Part shown: one piece after another, positions 35,396 to 43,147 of the stretch
Layout of the letters: each line of letters begins with the position of its first letter
How positions within the stretch are numbered: the first letter of the stretch is position 1
From: Massilia atriviolacea
GTDB lineage: Bacteria; Pseudomonadota; Gammaproteobacteria; Burkholderiales; Burkholderiaceae_D
DNA length: 64,000 bases
Assembly: GCF_003953935.1 (NCBI RefSeq)
Contig: NZ_RXLQ01000012.1
Span: 124,001 to 188,000 of the forward strand
Direction: 5' to 3'
The notes under the pieces: generated by a model
The model's database searches: none
What the model was told of the DNA's origin: nothing
Seen by the model: the letters and a program-made list of their open reading frames with translations, nothing else
Program-made: the position numbers and the translations under genes

Positions 35396-37822
35396 ATGAC
35401 ATTCCAACCTGCAGATAAATCCCCCCTCCTTTCCGGCCTCGCCACGCCGGTCCCGGACTCGCCCGTCGCCGCCGCCAGACTGGCCGGCGGCGTGGCCGGC
35501 ATGGCCGGAGCCGATCCCACCGCCGTGGCCGTCGGCAACAGCGCGCTCGATACCGCGATGGCCCTGCAAGCCGGCGGCGGGGCGCAAGCGCTGGCCGGCG
35601 GCGCCGCCGCCATCGCCGCCCAGGCCAGTCCCGAAGCCGCCAAAGCCCTGGCGCTGGCGGGCCAGGCCAAGTCCCTGGCCGACGCGGCCGGCAATATGCC
35701 GGTCCTGCCGGCAGCGGCACCGTCGGCGCTTGCCGCCGAGCTGCCGGCGGCGCCGCTGCTCATCGCCGAGCATCCGCTGGCGGGCCAGGCGGTGAACGAC
35801 TTCGCCACCCCGGAAGCGGAATTCATGCCGGCGCCGATCGACCCGTCGCGGGCGCCGGCGCCGCTGGCCGAGCCGGACGCCGCCGCGACTGGCGGCGCGC
35901 CCGGCGGCGGCGCCGCCAACTTCGTCGACGGCACCCGCCTGCTGCGTTTCTACTCGCCGCTGCAGGGCGCCAAGGCGCTGCTGATCGAATCGATGAACGG
36001 CGCCACGAGCTTGTCGGAACAATACGTCTTTCAGCTGAATCTGTTGTCGAAGAATGCATCCATCGATCTCCAGGATCTGATGGGCAAGAACGTCAGCGTC
36101 GGCATCCAGCAAGCCGACGGCAGCGAGCACTTCATCAACGGCTACGTCAATTCCTTCGGCTTTACCCATTCGGACGGCGGCTTTGCCTTTTACCACGCCG
36201 AAATCGTGCCCTGGTTCACCTACCTGAAGCGCCGGGTCAACTCGCGCATATTCCAGGACGACACCGTGCTGGGCGTGCTCGACAAGATTTTCAAGGGCGA
36301 CTACAGCGGCCTGGCCACCTACGAATTCCGCACCAGCGGCGCCTACAAGCCGGAAAACTACATCGTCCAGTACGATGAGACCGACGAGCATTTCACCAGC
36401 CGGCTGATGGAAAAGTACGGCCTGTTCTACTACTTCGAGCACAGCGCCTCGGGCCACGTGATGGTCATCAGCGACGATTCCTGCAACGCCGGCTTCTGCC
36501 CGCCGCAGGAAGCGCACGCGCAGGTCGCCTTCAACGGCGGCAACCGCACCCAGGACAAGGACAGCGTGACCGCCTTCACCGCCGAACGCATGCTGCAATC
36601 GACCAAGCTGGCCCTGAACACCTTCGACTTCAAGGCGCCCAACAGCATCCAGTACGTGGAGCAGCCGACCGTGGCGGTGCAGGGCGACGTGCCGTCGATG
36701 GAAATCTACGACGGCAATCCCGCCTTCGCCTACAAGAACAAGGCCGACGGCAAGCGCGAAGCGCGCCAGCGCATGGAAGTGCTGGAGTGGCAGGCCAAGA
36801 TCTTCCACGGCGCTTCCGACTGCCGCGGCCTGATCGCCGGCCACAGCTTCAAGCTGCTGGAACACCACTGGTTCGACGCCGCCGACGGCACCGACAACGA
36901 TTTCCTGGTGCTGTCGGTGCAATACAACGCCCGCAACAACTACTTCCAGCGCGGCATGAGCGACGTCTACCGGAATACCTTCAGCGCGATCCGGCGCAAG
37001 ATTCCCTACCGTCCAAGGCGCGCGCACCGGGCGCCGCAGATGCCGGGACCGCAGACGGCCACCGTGGTCGGGCCGAAAGGCACCGAGATCCACACCGACG
37101 AGTTCGGCCGCATCAAGGTCCAGTTCCACTGGGACCGCTACGGCCGCCGCGACGAGCGCAGTTCGTGCTGGATCCGCGTCTCGCAGCCGTGGGCCGGCCA
37201 GGGCTGGGGCACGATTTCGATTCCGCGCATCGGCCAGGAAGTGATCATCGATTACCTCGAAGGCGATCCGGACCGCCCGGTGTGCACCGGGCGCCTGTTC
37301 AACGCCGACCAGCCGGTGCCCTATGCGCTGCCGGACGCGGCCCACATGATGGGCTTCAAGAGCCGCTCGACGCCGGGCGGCGGCGGCTTTTCCGAGATGG
37401 TGATCCACGACTCCAAGGGCAAGGAGCTGATCAACATCCATTCGCAGAAGGACATGGTCACCACGGTGCAGAACAACCAGGACAACATCGTCCACGGGCC
37501 GCACCAGACCAACACGGTGAGCACGGGCTTCCACGTCACCACCGTCAAGCAGCACATCGAAACCACCTCGGAAACGGCGCATATCCACGATACGGCCAAG
37601 ACCAATATCGAACTGACGGCCGAGACGGCGCACATCTACCAGACCGCCAAGACCGACATCGAGGCCAAGGCGCAGAGCGGCCATGTGCTGGTGACGGCCA
37701 GTACCGACATCACCTTCCAGGTGGGCGCGAGCAAGATCGTGATGAAGGCCGACGGCACCATCCTGATCGAGGGCGTGCATGTGGATATCGTGGGCAGCAG
37801 CAGGATCGACCTGAACAAGTAA
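35396..37822 (+). CDS. vgrG: VgrG spike protein with long N-terminal extension
   Basis: An 808-residue type VI secretion tip protein. The first ~175 residues are an Ala/Gly-rich extension (AGGVAGMAGADPTAVAVGN and onwards) not found in standard VgrGs. The gp27-like part starts near DGTRLLRFYSPLQGAKALLI; gp5-like OB-fold motifs follow (ATVVGPKGTEIHTDEFGRIK, VQFHWDRYGRRDERSSCWIR, WAGQGWGTISIPRIGQEVII). The C-terminus is a beta-helix with repeats such as TAHIHDTAKTNIELTAETAH and ends shortly after, without an extra enzyme domain. No T6SS structural genes are in the window, so this is an orphan effector island. It diverges from the RHS gene. Confidence 0.93.
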   Translation: MTFQPADKSPLLSGLATPVPDSPVAAARLAGGVAGMAGADPTAVAVGNSALDTAMALQAGGGAQALAGGAAAIAAQASPEAAKALALAGQAKSLADAAGNMPVLPAAAPSALAAELPAAPLLIAEHPLAGQAVNDFATPEAEFMPAPIDPSRAPAPLAEPDAAATGGAPGGGAANFVDGTRLLRFYSPLQGAKALLIESMNGATSLSEQYVFQLNLLSKNASIDLQDLMGKNVSVGIQQADGSEHFINGYVNSFGFTHSDGGFAFYHAEIVPWFTYLKRRVNSRIFQDDTVLGVLDKIFKGDYSGLATYEFRTSGAYKPENYIVQYDETDEHFTSRLMEKYGLFYYFEHSASGHVMVISDDSCNAGFCPPQEAHAQVAFNGGNRTQDKDSVTAFTAERMLQSTKLALNTFDFKAPNSIQYVEQPTVAVQGDVPSMEIYDGNPAFAYKNKADGKREARQRMEVLEWQAKIFHGASDCRGLIAGHSFKLLEHHWFDAADGTDNDFLVLSVQYNARNNYFQRGMSDVYRNTFSAIRRKIPYRPRRAHRAPQMPGPQTATVVGPKGTEIHTDEFGRIKVQFHWDRYGRRDERSSCWIRVSQPWAGQGWGTISIPRIGQEVIIDYLEGDPDRPVCTGRLFNADQPVPYALPDAAHMMGFKSRSTPGGGGFSEMVIHDSKGKELINIHSQKDMVTTVQNNQDNIVHGPHQTNTVSTGFHVTTVKQHIETTSETAHIHDTAKTNIELTAETAHIYQTAKTDIEAKAQSGHVLVTASTDITFQVGASKIVMKADGTILIEGVHVDIVGSSRIDLNK

Positions 37823-37839
37823 ACACATGGGTTGGGGAC

Positions 37840-37873
37840 AAGCGAGCGCCGCCTGCGAGGGCCGCGCTCGCTT
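37840..37873 (+). terminator. Possible terminator after vgrG
   Basis: AAGCGAGCG and CGCTCGCTT form a perfect nine-base stem with a 16-base loop, 18 bases after the vgrG stop, but only a short T-run (TTT) follows. Confidence 0.5.
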
Positions 37874-37939
37874 TCCTGCGCCCGCGCTGCGGCATGCGGC
37901 ATGCATCATTTGCGCAACAGCAAAAGCCTTGCCGTAAAT

Positions 37940-37958
37940 GCAAATGAGATTGATTAAC
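37940..37958 (+). promoter_or_regulatory. Candidate Fur box upstream of the TonB receptor
   Basis: GCAAATGAGATTGATTAAC matches the 19-base Fur consensus GATAATGATAATCATTATC at about 13 positions and abuts the -35 box of the receptor promoter. Iron repression is expected for a catecholate-type receptor. Confidence 0.55.
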
Positions 37959-37959
37959 G

Positions 37960-37988
37960 TTTACGCACTTGTGAGATTTGGCTATAAT
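37960..37988 (+). promoter_or_regulatory. Sigma70 promoter of the TonB receptor
   Basis: TTTACG (37960-37965) and a perfect TATAAT (37983-37988) are spaced by 17 bases, about 28 bases before the TTG start and its GAGGAG ribosome site. Confidence 0.65.
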
Positions 37989-38015
37989 CCGGCATATCTA
38001 CATGAGGAGTTAATC

Positions 38016-40394
38016 TTGAAGCAATCGCAACAGCCAAAAAGTCTTCGTAGCAAGAGCGACATGACGTTCAATACGATGAAGAAAACCAGTATTGCCATGG
38101 GCATTTCCAGTGCCTTGCTGATGATGCCGTTTGCCGCCCACGCCCAAACCGCAGCGGCCGCGCCGTCCGAAAAAGACAGCAAGACCCTGCCGGACGTCGT
38201 CGTCTACGGCAAATACCTCGATCCGAACCCGAACGCCGAAGTCGGCGTGCCGTACAAGGCCAAGACCTCGGGCGATTCGCGCCACACCCGTCCGCTGGCC
38301 GAAACGCCGCAGACCATCTCGGTGATCACCAAGGCCGCGATCGACGATTCGGGCATGACCGAACTGAAACAGATCCTCAGCGCCCAGCCGGGCATCACCC
38401 TCGGCACCGGCGAAAACGGCAATGCCTTCGGCGACCGCTACATCATCCGCGGCCAGGAAGCGCGCAGCGACGTCTTCGTCGACGGCTTGCGCGACCCGGG
38501 CATGACCACCCGCGAAAGCTTCGCCATCGAGCAGCTGGAAATCTCCAAAGGCCCGAACTCGAGCTTCGCCGGCCGCGGCACCGCCGGCGGCGCGATCAAC
38601 GCGATCACCAAGCAGGCAACCCTGGACAAGGACTTCCAGCGCGTCACCGTGGGCGTGGGCACCGACAGCCACAAGCGCGTCACCGCCGACTTCAACAAAG
38701 GCTTCGGCGACAACTTCGCCCTGCGCGCCAACGTCCTGTACGGCGACGAAGACGTGCCTGACCGCAAGCCATCGAGCCGTACCCGCAAGGGCGTCGCGGT
38801 ATCGGGCCTGTGGGAAGTCAATAAAGACCTGTCGGTCACGCTCGACTACTACGGCCTGCGCACCGACGACAAGCTGCCCGACCTCGGCCACTTCCTGGTC
38901 GGCACCGTGCCGAACCGCATTCCGGCCACCAACGTGCCTGTCTACGCCCAGTCGAACGACTTCCTGAGCTCGGACGTGGACACCATGACTGCGCGCGTCA
39001 ACTGGAAACTGGCGCCCGACCTGACCCTGACCAGCCTGACCCGCTACGGCCAGTCGAACAATGCCTACGTCACCACCGGCGCCTCGAGCGGCACCCGTTA
39101 TGTCGGCGACACCGTCGACACCACCAAATCGTTCGTCAGCGCAGCGCTGGACGGCGGCCACACCGGCTGGCAGGATGTGGAGTACTTCGCGCACCAGAGC
39201 AATCTGCGCTGGGACAAGCAGATCATGGGCATGAAGCACGAATTCATCTTCGGCGCCGAATACACCGACCACCAGGTCGTCTCGGGCAACTTCACCGTCG
39301 CCAACAGCGGCGCCTTCAACTGCCGCAGCGCGGCCGCCGTCGGCCCGAACAATGCGCGCTGCTTCACCGACGCCAATGGCGTGCCGGTGGCCGACCTGAC
39401 CAAGCTGGCAGGCCGCAGCAGCACCCGCAACAGCTGGAACCAGGACTGGCAAGTCAAGACCTTCTCGCTGACCGCGATGGACACGGTCGACCTGACCGAC
39501 CGCGTGACCGCGTTTGCCGGCATCCGCGCCGACCGCTTCGACCTGTCGCTGGCGCGCCGCACCCCGGCCACCAACCTGATCACCGGCGAATACAGCTACA
39601 CCGACACCCTGGTCAACGGCCACGCCGGCGTCAGCTTCAAGGTGATGCCGAAACTGATCGTCTACGGCAGCGCAGCGAGCTCGCAGGACATCAACGGCGG
39701 CGAAGCCGATTCGGGCACCAACAGCGGCTACGGCGGCGCCGTGCTGTACCAGAACAAGATCGCCGGCGCCAAGCCGGAAACCTCGATCAACCTGGAACTG
39801 GGCACCAAGTGGAACCTGCTTGACGACAAACTGCTGGCGACCGCCGCCCTGTTCCAGACCAAGAAGAAGGACGTGATGGAAGGCGCCAACTACGACACCA
39901 TCGGCACCTTCAACACCGGCAAGAACAAGGTGCAGGGGATCGAATTCGGCCTGACCGGCAACATCACCGAAGCCCTGTCGGCCCAGGTCGGCGCTGCCAT
40001 CATGAAGTCGAAGGTCACGGGGTCGTTCACGCCGGTGGGCATCGGCCGCGAACTGGCCAACTTCGCCGAAAAGTCGTTCTCGGCCCAGGCCAAGTACCAG
40101 CTGACCGACGCCTTCTCGTTCGGCGCCGCGGCCCGCTACGAGAGCAACCGTTGCGGCGGCCAGCCCGACACCGCCGCCATCTACACCGCCAGCGGCCAGT
40201 GCGCGCAGCCGGTGCCGTCCTTCACCGTGTACGACGCGTTTGCCGCCTACCGCTTCTCGAAGAAGCTGGACCTGCGCCTGAACGTGCTCAACGTCGGCAA
40301 CAAGGACTACTTCACCGCCGTGTACCGCTCGGGCGCCTTCCTGTACAAGGGTGACGCCCGCGCCGTTCGCGTCGCGCTGAACTACGAACTGTAA
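38016..40394 (+). CDS. TonB-dependent siderophore receptor (Fiu/catecholate type)
   Basis: A 792-residue outer-membrane receptor. I place the start at a TTG at 38016, with GAGGAG six bases upstream; upstream in-frame codons would overlap the promoter. The signal peptide is late (MGISSALLMMPFAAHAQ, around residues 28-44). The plug domain carries ETPQTISVITKAAIDDSG, ILSAQPGITLGTGENG and FVDGLRDPGMTTRESFAIEQ. A 22-strand barrel ends in RAVRVALNYEL. It is most like Fiu, the ferric-dihydroxybenzoate receptor, which in E. coli is linked to the PKHD protein YbiX, as here two genes downstream. Fur regulation is likely. Confidence 0.92.
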   Translation: MKQSQQPKSLRSKSDMTFNTMKKTSIAMGISSALLMMPFAAHAQTAAAAPSEKDSKTLPDVVVYGKYLDPNPNAEVGVPYKAKTSGDSRHTRPLAETPQTISVITKAAIDDSGMTELKQILSAQPGITLGTGENGNAFGDRYIIRGQEARSDVFVDGLRDPGMTTRESFAIEQLEISKGPNSSFAGRGTAGGAINAITKQATLDKDFQRVTVGVGTDSHKRVTADFNKGFGDNFALRANVLYGDEDVPDRKPSSRTRKGVAVSGLWEVNKDLSVTLDYYGLRTDDKLPDLGHFLVGTVPNRIPATNVPVYAQSNDFLSSDVDTMTARVNWKLAPDLTLTSLTRYGQSNNAYVTTGASSGTRYVGDTVDTTKSFVSAALDGGHTGWQDVEYFAHQSNLRWDKQIMGMKHEFIFGAEYTDHQVVSGNFTVANSGAFNCRSAAAVGPNNARCFTDANGVPVADLTKLAGRSSTRNSWNQDWQVKTFSLTAMDTVDLTDRVTAFAGIRADRFDLSLARRTPATNLITGEYSYTDTLVNGHAGVSFKVMPKLIVYGSAASSQDINGGEADSGTNSGYGGAVLYQNKIAGAKPETSINLELGTKWNLLDDKLLATAALFQTKKKDVMEGANYDTIGTFNTGKNKVQGIEFGLTGNITEALSAQVGAAIMKSKVTGSFTPVGIGRELANFAEKSFSAQAKYQLTDAFSFGAAARYESNRCGGQPDTAAIYTASGQCAQPVPSFTVYDAFAAYRFSKKLDLRLNVLNVGNKDYFTAVYRSGAFLYKGDARAVRVALNYEL

Positions 40395-40405
40395 CAAAGC
40401 CGGTA

Positions 40406-40435
40406 CGTGGCGCTTCCAGTCTCTTGGGCGCCACG
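40406..40435 (+). other. Eight-base inverted repeat after the receptor stop
   Basis: CGTGGCGC and GCGCCACG flank a 14-base loop just after the receptor stop. No T-run follows, so it may stabilise the 3' end of the mRNA ahead of the terminator at about 40451. Confidence 0.4.
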
Positions 40436-40450
40436 CAAGTTCGCTACAAT

Positions 40451-40475
40451 GCCGGGTACCCCCCGGCATTTTTCA
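40451..40475 (+). terminator. Rho-independent terminator of the TonB receptor gene
   Basis: TGCCGGG, a short loop, CCCGGCA and then TTTTT form a classical terminator. It stops only a few bases before the next start at 40480, so it may also act as an attenuator that limits read-through into the downstream operon. Confidence 0.75.
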
Positions 40476-40479
40476 TTTT

Positions 40480-41616
40480 ATGATGACCACACCTCTCCCC
40501 GGCGCCCAGCCGCCTCTTGGCAAGATCCCCGCCGACATCGGCTGCGCCGCCGATTATGAAGTGCTGGCGCAGCGCTTCATGGCGCCGCCCAGCTTCGACT
40601 ACGTGGCCGGCGGCAGCGGGCGCGACCTGACCGTGGCCGCCAACCTGGCCGCTTTCGCGCGCTGGGACATCTACCCGCGCCTGCTGGCGGACGTCGGCGC
40701 CGGCCACACCAGGGTCACCGTGGCCGGGCAAACGTTCGCCCATCCGGTGTTCCTGGCGCCGGTGGCGTTCCAGAACCTGGCGCACGGCGCCGGCGAGCTG
40801 CAAAGCGCGCGCGCCGCGCACGCGGTCGACAGTTGCCTGGTCAGCAGCACGCTCTCGTCCTGCACCCTGGAAGACGTGGCGCGCGGCGCCGGTCCGCAGC
40901 GCTGGTTCCAGCTGTATTTCCAGCAACGGCGCGAAGACACGCTAGACCTCCTGACGCGCGCCGCGCAGGCCGGCTACACGGCGATCGTGGTCACGCTCGA
41001 CGCCCCGATCCAGGTCCCCAGCAACCGCGCCCTGCGCGCCGGCTTTCGCATGCCGGCCGACTGCGTGGCGGCCAACCTGCGCGGCTACGCGGCCGTCGCC
41101 ACGCCCGCGCTGGCGCCCGACCAGAGCCGCATCTTCCAGGGCATCATGAGCGCCGCCCCAAGCTGGGACGACCTGCGCTGGCTGCTAGCCCAGACCAGCT
41201 TGCCGGTGCTGGTCAAGGGCGTGCTGCACCCCGACGACGCCGTCGCCCTGCGCGCCAGCGGCGTGGCCGGGCTGGTGGTGTCCAACCATGGCGGGCGCAC
41301 CCTGGACGGCGCGCCGGCCAGCCTGGACGCGCTGCCAGCCATCCGCGCCGCCCTCGGGCCGGGCTTCCCGCTCCTGTTCGATGGCGGCATCCGCTCCGGC
41401 GCCGACGTGTTCAAGGCGCTGGCACTGGGCGCCGACGCGGTGCTGGTCGGGCGCCTGCAGATGTACGCGCTCAGCGTGGCCGGCGCGCTCGGCGTGGCGC
41501 ACATGCTCAAGCTGCTGCGCGAGGAACTCGAAGTGTGCATGGCGCTGGCCGGCTGCGCCAGCGTGGCCGAGATCGGCCCCGGCACCCTGCTGCGGCGCCC
41601 GGAGGCGCCATGCTGA
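40480..41616 (+). CDS. FMN-dependent alpha-hydroxy-acid oxidase/dehydrogenase
   Basis: A 378-residue TIM-barrel flavoenzyme of the lactate/glycolate oxidase family. Key segments: [20 protein letters not shown] near the N-terminus (active-site Tyr region), [36 protein letters not shown], the FMN-binding lysine in [10 protein letters not shown], the catalytic-base histidine in [20 protein letters not shown] and the phosphate loop [19 protein letters not shown]. The substrate (L-lactate, glycolate, mandelate or other) cannot be fixed. Its start follows a terminator directly and no good ribosome site is seen. It overlaps the PKHD gene by seven bases. Confidence 0.9.
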   Translation: MMTTPLPGAQPPLGKIPADIGCAADYEVLAQRFMAPPSFDYVAGGSGRDLTVAANLAAFARWDIYPRLLADVGAGHTRVTVAGQTFAHPVFLAPVAFQNLAHGAGELQSARAAHAVDSCLVSSTLSSCTLEDVARGAGPQRWFQLYFQQRREDTLDLLTRAAQAGYTAIVVTLDAPIQVPSNRALRAGFRMPADCVAANLRGYAAVATPALAPDQSRIFQGIMSAAPSWDDLRWLLAQTSLPVLVKGVLHPDDAVALRASGVAGLVVSNHGGRTLDGAPASLDALPAIRAALGPGFPLLFDGGIRSGADVFKALALGADAVLVGRLQMYALSVAGALGVAHMLKLLREELEVCMALAGCASVAEIGPGTLLRRPEAPC

Positions 41617-42293
41617 CCGTCCTCGACGCGATCCTGAGCAAGGATGAAGTACGGCAGTTTCGCGCCTACCTGGACCGGGCCGACTGGCAGGATGGCGCGG
41701 CCACGGCCGGCACCCTGGCGCGCTCGGCCAAGCAAAACGCCCAGATCGACGATGGCGCGGAAGTGGCGGTCAGCCTGGGCAAGCACATCCTGCGCACCCT
41801 GGGCAATACGCCGCTGTTCATCGCCGCCGCCCTGCCGCGCAAGATCTATCCGCCAAAATTTAATCGCTACAGTGTCGGCGAAACCTATGGCACGCACGTT
41901 GATAGTGCGGTGATGCAGATTCCCGGCACACATCTGAGCCTGCGCAGCGACCTGGCCGCCACCCTGTTCCTGGCCGAGCCGGAGGAGTACGACGGCGGCG
42001 AGCTCGAAATCGACACCGAATTCGGCGTCCAGACCGTTAAACTGGGCGCCGGCGACATGGTGCTGTATCCGGCCTCGAGCCTGCACCGGGTAACGCCGGT
42101 CACGCGCGGGGCGCGGGTCGCCTCGTTTTTCTGGATAGAAAGCCTGGTCGGCGACGAGGCCGAGCGCACCCTGCTGTTCGACCTGGACCAGGCGATCCAG
42201 AACCTGACGCCCGGGCTGGCGGCGGACGACCGCAACCTGCTCAAGCTGACCGGGATATACCACAACCTGCTGCGCCGCTGGGCAGCGACCTGA
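41610..42293 (+). CDS. PKHD-type Fe(II)/2-oxoglutarate dioxygenase (PiuC/YbiX family)
   Basis: A 227-residue prolyl-4-hydroxylase-like dioxygenase. Iron ligands are visible as the HxD of [10 protein letters not shown] and the distal His in [20 protein letters not shown], the arginine there serving 2-oxoglutarate binding. The start at 41610 has GGAGG four bases upstream and overlaps the oxidase gene by seven bases, so the two are translationally coupled. In many proteobacteria PiuC/YbiX is encoded next to a Fiu/PiuA siderophore receptor, matching the arrangement here, although an oxidase gene is interposed. The biochemical substrate of the family is unknown. Confidence 0.92.
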   Translation: MLTVLDAILSKDEVRQFRAYLDRADWQDGAATAGTLARSAKQNAQIDDGAEVAVSLGKHILRTLGNTPLFIAAALPRKIYPPKFNRYSVGETYGTHVDSAVMQIPGTHLSLRSDLAATLFLAEPEEYDGGELEIDTEFGVQTVKLGAGDMVLYPASSLHRVTPVTRGARVASFFWIESLVGDEAERTLLFDLDQAIQNLTPGLAADDRNLLKLTGIYHNLLRRWAAT

Positions 42294-42330
42294 TTTTTGA
42301 TTCGGATTTTTTCATTCACAAGGAAATAAT

Positions 42331-42603
42331 ATGACCTCGACCTTCGCCAAACTGGCACCGCTCGTCCTCGTCTTCGCCGTCAACGGCGCCTGGGCCCACG
42401 GCGACGTGAAATGCACCACCCGCCCGAAAGCGGAGTGGAAGCCGCACACCGAACTGCACGAAAAACTGACCAAGGAAGGCTGGGTGATCCGCCGCATGGA
42501 AGCGACCCCGAGCTGCTACGAGGTGTATGCCAAGGACCCGCAAGGCAAGCGCATCGAAGCCTTTTTCGACCCGGTGACCTTTGCCCGCGTCGAAGAGAAG
42601 TGA
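42331..42603 (+). CDS. Small periplasmic PepSY-domain protein
   Basis: A 90-residue exported protein. The signal peptide (KLAPLVLVFAVNGAWA) is followed by a single PepSY-type unit: LHEKLTKEGWVIRRMEATPS, then YEVYAKDPQGKRIEAFFDPV. Two cysteines (one near the mature N-terminus, one before YEVY) could pair. Such small PepSY proteins are commonly encoded with cytochrome b561-like proteins, and the downstream gene overlaps this one by 23 bases. Likely function: a periplasmic partner in redox or metal handling. Confidence 0.82.
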   Translation: MTSTFAKLAPLVLVFAVNGAWAHGDVKCTTRPKAEWKPHTELHEKLTKEGWVIRRMEATPSCYEVYAKDPQGKRIEAFFDPVTFARVEEK

Positions 42604-43147
42604 TCCGCGCCAGCCCCGGAAAACAATCTGGGACTGGCCGGTGCGCCTGCTGCACTGGTCGCTGGTCGCGAGCATCGTCGCGGCCTGGGTGAGCAGCGAG
42701 CAGACCGGGGTGGCGCACGAAAACATCGGCTACGCCTCGGCCGCCATCGTGGCCGCGCGCCTGCTGTGGGGCTTCGCAGGCAACCGCTACGCCCGCTTTT
42801 CCCATTTCGTGCGCGGGCCCGGCACCACCGTCGCCTACCTGCGCGCGGTGGCCCGGGGCCGCGCCGCGCGCCACCTGGGCCACAATCCGCTCGGCGGCGC
42901 GATGGTGCTCGCCCTGCTCGCCTGCGTGGGCCTGCTGGCCGTGAGCGGCTGGGCCCTGGGCACCGAGCTGCTGTGGGGCTATGCCTGGCCGGTGCGGCTG
43001 CATGCGGCCATTGCCTGGACCCTGGTGGGACTGGTGGCGCTGCATGTGTCGGGCGTGGTGTTTACCAGTTGGCAGCATCGTGAAAACCTGGTGCTTGCCA
43101 TGATTACCGGCAAGAAAAAGCCTCCTGTCCAAGGCGACCAGGATTGA
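42581..43147 (+). CDS. Cytochrome b561-family membrane protein
   Basis: A 188-residue di-haem membrane cytochrome with four helices. The family start IWDWPVRLLHWSLVASIVAA carries the first haem histidine; others are in AHENIGYASA, RLHAAIAWTLVG and ALHVSGVVFTS. The only suitable start is a TTG at 42581, inside the PepSY gene (23-base overlap), so translation is likely coupled. It is the usual partner of small PepSY proteins and may shuttle electrons to or from the periplasm. The stop TGA overlaps the next ATG by one base. Confidence 0.85.
   Translation: MPASKRSDPRQPRKTIWDWPVRLLHWSLVASIVAAWVSSEQTGVAHENIGYASAAIVAARLLWGFAGNRYARFSHFVRGPGTTVAYLRAVARGRAARHLGHNPLGGAMVLALLACVGLLAVSGWALGTELLWGYAWPVRLHAAIAWTLVGLVALHVSGVVFTSWQHRENLVLAMITGKKKPPVQGDQD

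Noticed and set aside
38010-40469. 819-codon minus-strand frame opposite the TonB receptor
   Set aside because: A receptor with plug and barrel motifs is on the plus strand, with Fur box, promoter and ribosome site.
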